Shown piece after piece: positions 8,763 through 17,073 of a stretch of DNA of 32,525 bases. The translations under genes and the position numbers were made by a program. This stretch comes from Gemmatimonadaceae bacterium. GTDB lineage: Bacteria > Gemmatimonadota > Gemmatimonadetes > Gemmatimonadales > Gemmatimonadaceae. Positions within the stretch are counted from its first letter, which is position 1, and each line of letters opens with the position of its first letter. The notes under the pieces were generated by a model. That model was not told the origin of the DNA. It ran no database searches and worked only from the letters and a program-made list of their open reading frames with translations. The DNA lies in assembly GCA_025450815.1 (NCBI GenBank), contig JANWLO010000088.1, positions 1 through 32,525 of the forward strand, given 5' to 3'.

Positions 8763-9125
8763 TCAGCTGCGAGTGGAGCGGGGCGGACCGATGGGTGGAG
8801 GGAGGCGAAGCGCTGGCGACCAGCGCGCACGATTGGGCTCCTCGCGACTCGGCGGAGCAGTCTCGGTGCGCGGATCATGTACAACGACCGCGATTGCGGG
8901 ACGAGCGAACTCGGAGCTCACCGCGCAGGCGCAGAGGCAGTCATCGCAGCAGCTACCGGCGTCAGCGCCGCTGCAATGGTGCGCCTGATGTTCCGCGCCG
9001 TGCGTCATGTGCATGCCGCAGGCGTGCTCCGACATCGGACCGGCGTGCGCGAGCAGCATCGCCGGCCGCGCTGTCACCAGCGACAGCGCAATCAGTGCGA
9101 CGAACGCACAGCGAATGGAGTACAT
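8763..9125 (-). CDS. Secreted Cys/His-rich hypothetical protein (candidate metal-binding)
   Basis: MYSIRCAFVALIALSLVTARPAMLLAHAGPMSEHACGMHMTHGAEHQAHHCSGADAGSCCDDCLCACAV... Hydrophobic signal region, then a dense Cys/His cluster. Upstream of and co-oriented with the TonB receptor. Start uncertain (9137 or 9125). Confidence 0.65.
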   Translation of the reverse strand: MYSIRCAFVALIALSLVTARPAMLLAHAGPMSEHACGMHMTHGAEHQAHHCSGADAGSCCDDCLCACAVSSEFARPAIAVVVHDPRTETAPPSREEPNRARWSPALRLPPPIGPPRSTRS

Positions 9126-9212
9126 CGCGGTTCGCATCACGTCATGATGGATGACGGAGGCACGAGGCGGAGTCAAGTGCCTGCACGCGGCGCCACGCAT
9201 CAAGGATCGACA

Positions 9213-11606
9213 TCAATGTGGCCAGCTTCCAACCGCCGCCTGGACGGCCGCCACGAGATCCTCGCTGGTGAATGGCTTCGCGACGAAGAGATACTGCGGA
9301 ACACTCGGCGGCGGGCGAAACGGACCGTTCGCGTCCGAGTAGCCGGACATGAAGAGCACCGGAAGCCGCGGCAGCACGGCGCGCAGCTGCTCGGCGAGCC
9401 TGGTGCCATGCATGCCGGGCATCTCGACATCCGTGAGGAGCAGGTCGATGGGCGTCGCCTGTGTCGTGGCGATCTTCATCGCGCTCTCGCCGTCAGCCGC
9501 TTCCAGCACCGTGTATCCGATGCGGGAGAGCGAGCGGGCGAGCGCGCGACGCACGGCCGAATCGTCGTCCACCACCAGCACCGTGCGTCCGCCGAGCGCG
9601 CGCACTGCAGCGCGATCGTCGGCAGAGGTACGACGAGGCGGATTGGATGCCTCGCGCGACGCGGGCAGATAGATGGTGAACGTGGTGCCCTTGCCCACGG
9701 CGCTCATAACGCAAACATGGCCGCCGGACTGCTTCACGATGCCATACACCGTGGACAGGCCAAGTCCCGTTCCCTTTCCCGGCCCCTTCGTGGTGAAAAA
9801 CGGCTCGAAGATTTGCGTCACTACTTCCGGGGGCATTCCCGCGCCCGAGTCGCGCACCGCAAGCGTCGCGTACGAGCCCGGCGGCGCACCCGGGTGGTCG
9901 TTCTGGTTTGCGCGCGTGATCTCCGCGTGCCCGATCGCAAACGTGAGGCTGCCACCACCCGGCATGGCGTCGCGCGCGTTCACCGCGAGATTCATCAATA
10001 CCTGCTCGAGCTGTGACCGATCGGCCTCGATGTCGGGCACCACTCGCGTCACGTCCGCGACGAGCGTTATCTCCGGGCCGAGCAGTGTGCGCACGAGCGG
10101 CTCGATCCCCGTCACGATTGCTCGTAGATTCACGCGCTGTGGCAGCAGCACCTGTTGCCGGCTGAACGCGAGAAGCTGTCGCGTGAGCTCGGCCGCACGG
10201 TCGGCTGCGTCGCCGATGACCTTGATGTCGGCGCGCAGCGGCACGCCGTCATCAAGCTCGACTAGAGCGAGCTGCACATAGGCCTTGATGACGGTGAGCA
10301 GGTTGTTGAAGTCGTGCGCCATGCCGCCGGCGAGCTGGCCCACCGCCTCCATCTTCTGCGCCTGCCGGAACTGCGCCTCGAGCTTTTTCTGCTCGGTGAT
10401 GTCGAGCAGCGATGAGTGAATCTCGGTGAGCACGCCGCCCTCGAAGCGCGCGACAGCGGTGAGGGTGGCAGTGAGCGCGACACCGTCCACGCGCCTGATC
10501 TCCACCTCCGCTGGGCCGAACCGGCCGCGAGTGCGCAGTGCCTCGAGCACGGAGTCCCGTTTGGACACATCCTGCCAGAGCGACCGCGAGTTCGCGGAGA
10601 GCGCCTCCTCCATCGAGGCGAAGCCCAGCGCGGCGACGAACGACTGGTTGCACGCGAAGAAGTGGCCATCCGGCGCCGTGACCAGATTACACGCCAATCC
10701 TTCCTCGAACACGAAGCGATAGCGACGTTCGCTCTCGCCGAGCGCGTCGGAGGCGCGCTTCTTCGCGCTGACGTCCTTGAAGAAGACGGTCAATCCCTCT
10801 TCGCTCGCTTCGGCCGACGCCTCGTACCACGCGTCGAGCGGCGAGAAGTAGCCATCGAAACTGCCGTTCGTCGCCGACGCTTGCGCACGGCGCAGCTGGG
10901 ATTCGAGGGCCGTCCCTGCGATGTGCGGGCAGGCGGACCACAACGATTCGCCCAGCATTGGCGTGCACTCGGGGCGAAGCAGCTCCTCGGCCTTGTCGTT
11001 CACGAAGGTGCATCGCCAGTCGTGATCCACCGTGAGCACCGCATAGGGAACGTGCTCGAGCACGGTCTTCATCGCCGCTCGCGCACGCTCGGTTTCCCTG
11101 AGCGCGACGCGAAGAGCGATCTCGGTCTCGGCGGCCGCCGCAACCGCCGTCAACGCCGCGATGTCGTTGGCGGTCCATGCTCGCGGCTCCTTGTCGAGCA
11201 CATAGACGCTGCCGAGCGCGTGTCCTTCCCGCGACAGCAGCGGAACGGCAGCGTACGACACCGCGCCCAACGCAGGAAGTACCGGGTTGTCCTTCACGAG
11301 TGGGTGCACGCGCGCGTCCTCGATCGCAATCGCGGACCTCGCCGCGATCGCAATCTCCGCTAGCGAATGGCTGCGCGCTGTCTCGCGGCGCCCCTTCCAT
11401 TCATCCGGAAGTCCCACAGAACTCTTGATGAATTCGCGATCGGCGTCCACGAGCGACACGACGGCTACCGGCGCGCGCAAGAGCACCGACGCGAGTCGCG
11501 TCAGGCGGTCGAACACCTCTTCGGGAGGAGTGTCGAGAAGCTCCGCGCGGCGAAGCGCCGCAAGACGTTCGATCTCAGTCGGGGGCGTCGAGTGCGAGTC
11601 GGACAT
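9213..11606 (-). CDS. Hybrid sensor histidine kinase (GAF, PAS, HisKA, HATPase, receiver)
   Basis: GAF-like N-terminus ([27 protein letters not shown]); H-box [22 protein letters not shown]; ATPase motifs [39 protein letters not shown]; receiver [15 protein letters not shown]...[12 protein letters not shown]. Confidence 0.94.
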   Translation of the reverse strand: MSDSHSTPPTEIERLAALRRAELLDTPPEEVFDRLTRLASVLLRAPVAVVSLVDADREFIKSSVGLPDEWKGRRETARSHSLAEIAIAARSAIAIEDARVHPLVKDNPVLPALGAVSYAAVPLLSREGHALGSVYVLDKEPRAWTANDIAALTAVAAAAETEIALRVALRETERARAAMKTVLEHVPYAVLTVDHDWRCTFVNDKAEELLRPECTPMLGESLWSACPHIAGTALESQLRRAQASATNGSFDGYFSPLDAWYEASAEASEEGLTVFFKDVSAKKRASDALGESERRYRFVFEEGLACNLVTAPDGHFFACNQSFVAALGFASMEEALSANSRSLWQDVSKRDSVLEALRTRGRFGPAEVEIRRVDGVALTATLTAVARFEGGVLTEIHSSLLDITEQKKLEAQFRQAQKMEAVGQLAGGMAHDFNNLLTVIKAYVQLALVELDDGVPLRADIKVIGDAADRAAELTRQLLAFSRQQVLLPQRVNLRAIVTGIEPLVRTLLGPEITLVADVTRVVPDIEADRSQLEQVLMNLAVNARDAMPGGGSLTFAIGHAEITRANQNDHPGAPPGSYATLAVRDSGAGMPPEVVTQIFEPFFTTKGPGKGTGLGLSTVYGIVKQSGGHVCVMSAVGKGTTFTIYLPASREASNPPRRTSADDRAAVRALGGRTVLVVDDDSAVRRALARSLSRIGYTVLEAADGESAMKIATTQATPIDLLLTDVEMPGMHGTRLAEQLRAVLPRLPVLFMSGYSDANGPFRPPPSVPQYLFVAKPFTSEDLVAAVQAAVGSWPH

Positions 11607-11693
11607 GGGGCACCGTGACTGGGAAGGTCGCCGTCGCGACCAGTCCTGCCGCGATTCCCCAATGTAAACTCGCACACTCCGTTATTGAGATTC

Positions 11694-12281
11694 CTAGCGC
11701 GGCCGACCTTTTTCGCCGCCGTGGTGGCCGCCGCTCTCCCCCGGATCGCCGTGCTCCGCGGCACTGCGCGCGGACTGCTCCAAACCCTGGAGCCGCGTCT
11801 GTTGATCGGGCGTGAGCACGGCCATCAGGCTGTCGCGCGCGAGTCGCGTGTTGTCGTGCAGCTGCGCGCGCGCATCTCCCAGCGCGTGCCGGCGCGCGAC
11901 CACTCCAGCGATCTCCTCCGCAGTGGGCGGCGGCGGTGTCGGCGCGGTCGCGCTCGCGTCGCTGATCGCGAGTCGGGGCGGCCGAAGCGTGTCGATCGAC
12001 TCGAGCAGCGGCGCGTTTTGGGCACGAAGTTCCGACCCGATCGTTTCGATCTTTGCGCGCTGATCATCCGTGAGATGCAGATCACCGGCATGCGCAACTA
12101 CAAGAGGAAAGATCTGCTCCGGCTCCCAGAGCACTGGCGGAACGCTCGGCCTCGACGGCGCGGAAGGGTCCGACGGCGGCCCGCCGTGCGGCCGGCCCTG
12201 CGCCGCGAGGGAAGTTGTGGCGAGCACGAGCGCGAAGAACGTTACGCCGGCGCCCAAGCTGATGGATCGAGAGCTTCTCAC
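11694..12281 (-). CDS. Spy/CpxP-like periplasmic protein (LTXXQ motifs)
   Basis: Signal peptide VRSSRSISLGAGVTFFALVLATTSLAAQ from a GTG start at 12281; motifs LTDDQRAKI and LTPDQQTRLQ. The longer ORF to 12359 is less likely. Confidence 0.7.
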   Translation of the reverse strand: MRSSRSISLGAGVTFFALVLATTSLAAQGRPHGGPPSDPSAPSRPSVPPVLWEPEQIFPLVVAHAGDLHLTDDQRAKIETIGSELRAQNAPLLESIDTLRPPRLAISDASATAPTPPPPTAEEIAGVVARRHALGDARAQLHDNTRLARDSLMAVLTPDQQTRLQGLEQSARSAAEHGDPGESGGHHGGEKGRPR

Positions 12282-12437
12282 GCGATTTCGAGGGGTTGAA
12301 AGGATCGCACCTGTCGCCGTGGAGCGCGGCGTGCAGTTGAGCGCACACAGCGGAAGCATCGCTCGGCACCCATGTTTAGCCTGCCGGGCTCGGCGGCCCG
12401 CCCTGCGCCGCGCATCTCACGTTGGCAAGTTACCTCA

Positions 12438-12453
12438 GCAACTTCGAAGTTGC
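12438..12453. promoter_or_regulatory. 16-bp perfect palindrome GCAACTTCGAAGTTGC upstream of the doxX operon (candidate operator)
   Basis: Read directly; an additional AAGTT half-site at 12427-12431; ends 27 nt before the DoxX ATG. Confidence 0.6.
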
Positions 12454-12480
12454 ACACTCACCCATCGCCCCGGCACGTCC

Positions 12481-12915
12481 ATGACATCGATTCCCGCCGT
12501 CACCGACAAACGATTCGACACCGCGCTTCTCGTGCTCCGGCTGGTGGTGGGTACGATCTTCATCATGCACGGATACCAGAAGGTCTTCACCTTCGGCATC
12601 GCGGGAGTCACTACATCTTTTGCGCAGATGGGGGTGCCCCTCGCCACGCTGGTAGCACCCGTCGTAGCCGTGCTGGAGCTCGTGGGCGGAATCGCGCTCG
12701 TGCTCGGAGTCGCAACGCGCATCGCGGGGTTGCTACTTGCCATCGACATGCTGTGCGCGATTCTCATCGTGCACGGCAAACATGGATTCTTCGTGCCGAA
12801 AGGAATAGAGTTCGTGTTTGGCAACCTTGGCATGGCGCTCGCGCTGGCGCTCGCGGGCGCGGGTGCGTACTCGCTCGATGCGATGATGGCTCGACGGGGA
12901 CGGCCGGCGCCGTGA
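12481..12915 (+). CDS. DoxX family membrane protein
   Basis: LLVLRLVVGTIFIMHGYQKVFTFG...LELVGGIALVLGVATRIAGLLLAIDMLCAI; four hydrophobic segments. Confidence 0.92.
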   Translation: MTSIPAVTDKRFDTALLVLRLVVGTIFIMHGYQKVFTFGIAGVTTSFAQMGVPLATLVAPVVAVLELVGGIALVLGVATRIAGLLLAIDMLCAILIVHGKHGFFVPKGIEFVFGNLGMALALALAGAGAYSLDAMMARRGRPAP

Positions 12916-13562
12916 AGATCGCTCTGTTCGGCGCGGGCGGCACGGTGGCGCGGAGCATCGCGCGCGAGGCTCTCGCGCGCGGCCACGAGGTGACGGGCGT
13001 CGTCCGCGATGCGGCGTCCTTTCACTCCTTCGACGACCGAATGCGCGTGGTCGGGGGCGATGGCACCGACGCAGCGAGCATCGCGCGCGTGTCGGCAGGC
13101 GCGGAAGTAATCGTCAGTGCGCTGTCACCTCGTCCGAGCCCGTCGGGGCGACCCGCCTCGTCGCTCGCGGGCGCCGCGCGCGCTCTACTTGCGGGCGCGC
13201 AAGAGGCGGGGGTGAAGCGGCTCGTCGTCGTCGGCGGCGCGGGCAGTCTCGACATTGCACCCGGCACGATGCTCCTGGATTCACCCGGCTTTCCAGACGC
13301 CTACAAGTCCGAGGCCGCCGAGAGCAAGCGCTCGCTGGACGTCTACCGTGCATCGAAGAACGATGTCGACTGGACGTTTGTGAGCCCAGCGGAGGAGATA
13401 GGGCCAGGACCGCGCACGGGCCACTACCGGCGCGGCGACGATCGCGTGCTCTTCGACGCCACGGGGAAGAGTTTCATCTCGTTCGACGACTATGCGGTCG
13501 CTCTCGTCGATGAGATCGAGCATCCAACGCATCCGCGCGCACGGATGACCGTGGCGTACTGA
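12912..13562 (+). CDS. NAD(P)-binding oxidoreductase (NmrA/SDR-like)
   Basis: MKIALFGAGGTVARSIAREALARGHEVTGVVRD Rossmann motif; GTG start overlaps the DoxX stop (GTGA). Confidence 0.9.
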   Translation: MKIALFGAGGTVARSIAREALARGHEVTGVVRDAASFHSFDDRMRVVGGDGTDAASIARVSAGAEVIVSALSPRPSPSGRPASSLAGAARALLAGAQEAGVKRLVVVGGAGSLDIAPGTMLLDSPGFPDAYKSEAAESKRSLDVYRASKNDVDWTFVSPAEEIGPGPRTGHYRRGDDRVLFDATGKSFISFDDYAVALVDEIEHPTHPRARMTVAY

Positions 13563-14503
13563 TGGCCGACAGCGGCTTTGCCTACACGGTCGCTCCGGCG
13601 GGACATCGTCTGCACGGTGAGGCGAGGCTCGGCCGAGTGTGGCTGCAGGTGGCGGACCTCGCGCGATCGGTAGCGTACTACGAGAGCGTCGTCGGGCTGC
13701 GGACAATCGAGCGCGACAGCTCCCATGCGGTGCTCGGGGCGCACGATGATCCGACGCCGCTCGTGGAGCTGCAACATCGCGCCGGCGCGGCGCCTGTTCC
13801 ACAACGCGGCCGGCTCGGACTCTACCACTTCGCGATACTCGTTCCCGACCGAGCCGCGCTCGGCCGCCTCATCGCGCACCTCGCGGAGATCGGTGCTTAC
13901 GCCGGCATGGCGGACCACATCGTGAGCGAGGCCGTGTACCTCACGGATCCGGATGGACTTGGGATCGAGGTGTACGCGGACCGCCCGCGCGAGGAGTGGC
14001 GCGTCGCAAACCGCGCGCTCGAAATGGCGACGAACACGCTCGATGCGGCGGACCTCGTGCGTGCGAGCCGAGGAGTGGCGTGGAGCGGCATGCCCGCCGG
14101 AACACGGATCGGCCACGTGCACCTGTTCGTGAGCGACCTCGATGCCGCCTCGCGATTCTATCACGAGGGACTCGGGCTCGATAAGGTCGTTCTGGATTTT
14201 CCGGGAGCGCTGTTCATGTCGGCGGGCGGCTACCACCACCACCTTGGCACGAACACATGGGCGGCGAGCGCGCTTCGCACGAAGCCGGAGGACGCGCGAC
14301 TGCTCGAGTGGAGCGTGGTGCTTCCGAGTCAGACGGATGTGGACGCGACCGCGCGCGCGCTCGAGGATGCTGGAGCCACGGTGACCCGCACGGACGGCGA
14401 CGTGCTCGCCGCCGATCCGTGGGGGACTATAGTTCGCGTTACGGCTGCGTCGAGCCTACCAGCACCGGCTGGTCGCGGTACAGCGTCGGGAACAGTCGCT
14501 TGA
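13562..14503 (+). CDS. VOC family protein (catechol 2,3-dioxygenase / CatE-like)
   Basis: Two VOC modules (LGRVWLQVADLARSVAYYESVVGL; IGHVHLFVSDLDAASRFYHEGLGL) with GLYHFAIL, DPDGLGIEVYADRP and YHHHLGTNTW. ATG overlaps the preceding stop (TGATG). Confidence 0.92.
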   Translation: MADSGFAYTVAPAGHRLHGEARLGRVWLQVADLARSVAYYESVVGLRTIERDSSHAVLGAHDDPTPLVELQHRAGAAPVPQRGRLGLYHFAILVPDRAALGRLIAHLAEIGAYAGMADHIVSEAVYLTDPDGLGIEVYADRPREEWRVANRALEMATNTLDAADLVRASRGVAWSGMPAGTRIGHVHLFVSDLDAASRFYHEGLGLDKVVLDFPGALFMSAGGYHHHLGTNTWAASALRTKPEDARLLEWSVVLPSQTDVDATARALEDAGATVTRTDGDVLAADPWGTIVRVTAASSLPAPAGRGTASGTVA

Positions 14504-15146
14504 GATTCACGACCTTGGGCGCGTCATTCACGGCGATGTAGCCGTCGTCCGGATGAAGCGTGGCGTAGTCCTGGTGATAGCCCTCCGCCGGGTAGAACGG
14601 CTTCGCCGCCTGCACCTGCGTCACGATCGGATTCGGATAGCTCCTGGCTTTGGAGAGCTGCTCGATGTACGCCTTCGCGACTCGCTGCTGATCGGGCGTG
14701 GTGTACCAGAGCACCGAGCGGTACTGCGTGCCGTGGTCCGGACCCTGGTAGTTGAGCTCCGTGGGATCGGTAGCCACCGAGAAGAACACGCGCAGCAGAT
14801 CCGCGTACGAGACCTTTGACGGATCGAAGGTGACACGCACCGACTCGGCGTGCCCCGTGGTACCCGTGCTCACCTGCTCGTAACCCGGATTCTTGAGGCT
14901 TCCGCCGGTGTAGCCGGACACGGCGCTCGTGACCCCGTTCATGTGCTGGAACACCGCCTGAACGCCCCAGAAGCATCCGCCCGAGAAGATCGCGACCTCC
15001 TCGCCCGGAGTGGCGGCCAAATCGTCTCCCAACTGTGCGGCCGGAAGCGTGACTGCTGGCGGCGCACTGCCGGTTCGAGACATCATCGCGAGCGCGGCAA
15101 ACGCCACTCCGCACACCGCGAGGCCCCGCAGAACCGAACGTATCAT
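14439..15146 (-). CDS. msrA: Peptide-methionine (S)-S-oxide reductase MsrA, exported form
   Basis: GCFWGVQAVFQHMNGVTSAVSGYTGG, YQGPDHGTQYRSVLWY, FYPAEGYHQDY; N-terminal hydrophobic leader. Confidence 0.95.
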   Translation of the reverse strand: MIRSVLRGLAVCGVAFAALAMMSRTGSAPPAVTLPAAQLGDDLAATPGEEVAIFSGGCFWGVQAVFQHMNGVTSAVSGYTGGSLKNPGYEQVSTGTTGHAESVRVTFDPSKVSYADLLRVFFSVATDPTELNYQGPDHGTQYRSVLWYTTPDQQRVAKAYIEQLSKARSYPNPIVTQVQAAKPFYPAEGYHQDYATLHPDDGYIAVNDAPKVVNLKRLFPTLYRDQPVLVGSTQP

Positions 15147-15244
15147 GACCGGTCTCCTGAATGTCTAGCGTTACACTTTACGAACCGTTGTTGATACCCC
15201 GAAGTTCCGCGCGGGATCGCCATCAACCCCCACGAGAGCTGACT

Positions 15245-15823
15245 ATGAACAAGACGCGCATGGAGGCGTTCAGCGATGGCGTGGTCGCAATCCTGATCAC
15301 GATCATGGTGCTGGAGCTCCGCCCGCCTGAGGGGACGACATGGCAGGCGCTCAAGCCGATCATCCCGGTGTTCTTCGCCTACGTGCTCAGCTTCGTCTAC
15401 ATCGGTATTTACTGGGCGAACCATCACCACATGCTTCAACTCACGGAGCGCGTGAACGGCGCGATTCTATGGGCCAATCTGCACCTGCTCTTCTGGCTCT
15501 CCATGGTTCCGTTCGTCACCGCGTGGATGGGCGAGCACCACTTCGAGCCCGTGCCCACGGCGCTCTACGGAATCGTGCTCATATGCGCCGCCGCGGCGTA
15601 CACGATCCTCCAGAGGGCGTTGATTAAGGAGCAGGGACCGGGCTCGAGGCTCGCATCCGCGATTGGCCCCGACAGGAAGGGTCTCGTATCGCTCGCGATC
15701 TACCTCATCGCGCTACCGATCGCGTTCTATCGGCCGTGGATCTCGGACCTGCTGTATGCGCTGGTGGCGCTCACGTGGCTGGTTCCCGATTCGCGGATCG
15801 AGCACCGCATTCGCGAGGGCTAA
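15245..15823 (+). CDS. TMEM175 family (DUF1211) membrane protein
   Basis: MNKTRMEAFSDGVVAILITIMVLEL (FSDG motif) plus WANHHHML and several hydrophobic segments. Confidence 0.9.
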   Translation: MNKTRMEAFSDGVVAILITIMVLELRPPEGTTWQALKPIIPVFFAYVLSFVYIGIYWANHHHMLQLTERVNGAILWANLHLLFWLSMVPFVTAWMGEHHFEPVPTALYGIVLICAAAAYTILQRALIKEQGPGSRLASAIGPDRKGLVSLAIYLIALPIAFYRPWISDLLYALVALTWLVPDSRIEHRIREG

Positions 15824-15928
15824 CGCCCCAGCCGTTCGCTCTGCGGGTGGCCCCTCACTGCTTTGCGCATCCATATTGATGCTTCGGCGCACGATGGCAG
15901 CAGCATCCCGCACACGGAGCTTCGACGC

Positions 15929-16588
15929 ATGGCATCAGGCCCCAGCCCACTCGGCGACTTCGTTCGCGCAGCGCTCGCGCAGGGTCAGGATCGTGCCTCC
16001 ATCGGCGCCGTCCTTCAACGCGCTGGATGGCCGGCGGAGGCGGTGTCGAACGCCATCGACGAATTCGCGGACATCCCGTTCCCGGTTCCGGTGCCGAGCC
16101 CACGCGCCTCGCTCTCGGCGCGAGAGGCCTTTCTCTATCTCGTGCTATTCACGTCGCTGTACATCAGCATCTTCAACTTCGGACATCTGCTCTTTCAGTT
16201 CATCGAACGTGCATTTCCGGACGTGACGCAACGACGGTATGGGGACCGCTTCAACCTGGACAGCGTGCGGTGGTCCGTGTCGGCTCTCATCGTGGCGTTC
16301 CCCGTTTTTCTGTGGACCGCGCGCCATGTTGCGCGCGAGGTCGAGCGCGATCCGTCGCTCCGGCTCTCTCCCATCCGGCGCTGGTGCACGTACCTCACGC
16401 TGTTCATCGCGGTCAGCTTCCTGATCGGCGACGGCATGTCGCTGGTGTACAACCTGCTCGGCGGCGAGCTCACCATGCGGTTCGCGCTCAAGTCGATCGT
16501 CGTCGCGGCTCTTTCCGGGTCGATGCTGTTGTACTACCAGGGCGACCTGCGACGCGAGGAGCGAGCCCACGAACCGAAGGACTCGTGA
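15929..16588 (+). CDS. DUF5671-like four-helix membrane protein
   Basis: REAFLYLVLFTSLYISIFNFGHLLFQFI...WSVSALIVAFPVFLWTARHVAREVERDPSLRLSPIRRWCTYLTLFIAVSFLIGDGMSLVYNLLGGELTMRFALK; family assigned from recall. Confidence 0.75.
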   Translation: MASGPSPLGDFVRAALAQGQDRASIGAVLQRAGWPAEAVSNAIDEFADIPFPVPVPSPRASLSAREAFLYLVLFTSLYISIFNFGHLLFQFIERAFPDVTQRRYGDRFNLDSVRWSVSALIVAFPVFLWTARHVAREVERDPSLRLSPIRRWCTYLTLFIAVSFLIGDGMSLVYNLLGGELTMRFALKSIVVAALSGSMLLYYQGDLRREERAHEPKDS

Positions 16589-17073
16589 TGGCATACTCGA
16601 AGCTCAACCTCCCGGCGAGCGCCGCGATCCTCGCCGCGACCTTCGCCGTGATCGCCGGGTTGATCATGCTCGGCACGCCGACGCGCGCGAGGCAGCGACG
16701 GCTCGACGACGTGCGCGTGCAGGACCTCTCATCCATCTCCGCCGCCCTCGACTCGTACTGGGCGAAGCACAACGTGCTTCCGGACACGGTGGACTCGCTC
16801 GTCTCGACCCACCTGCTCGACCGGATTCCGACGGATCCGGTGAGCGGCCTGCGCTATCCGATCCATCTCACGGGCGCGCGCTCGTATCGCCTCTGCGCCA
16901 CGTTCACCCAGCCGCTCGACACCACCGACGAAACGCAGTACAACTACTACGGCGGCCTCTATCGCGGGCGCCACTCCTGGCAGCATGACGCCGGCGAGAG
17001 TTGCTTCGACCTCACGGCCGACAAACCGCAGCCGGGATTTGGAGGCGACGTGATCAACGTGCCGTCGCAATGA
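16588..17073 (+). CDS. Hypothetical membrane-anchored protein, pseudopilin-like ectodomain
   Basis: ATG overlaps the previous stop (TGATG). N-terminal transmembrane helix, then VQDLSSISAALDSYWAKHNVLPDTVDSLVS...DPVSGLRYPIHLTGARSYRLCATF. Confidence 0.8.
   Translation: MAYSKLNLPASAAILAATFAVIAGLIMLGTPTRARQRRLDDVRVQDLSSISAALDSYWAKHNVLPDTVDSLVSTHLLDRIPTDPVSGLRYPIHLTGARSYRLCATFTQPLDTTDETQYNYYGGLYRGRHSWQHDAGESCFDLTADKPQPGFGGDVINVPSQ

Noticed and set aside
8667-10016. 449-aa plus-strand ORF over the Cys/His-rich gene and the histidine kinase
   Set aside because: Arg-rich antisense product; the minus-strand kinase motifs are decisive.
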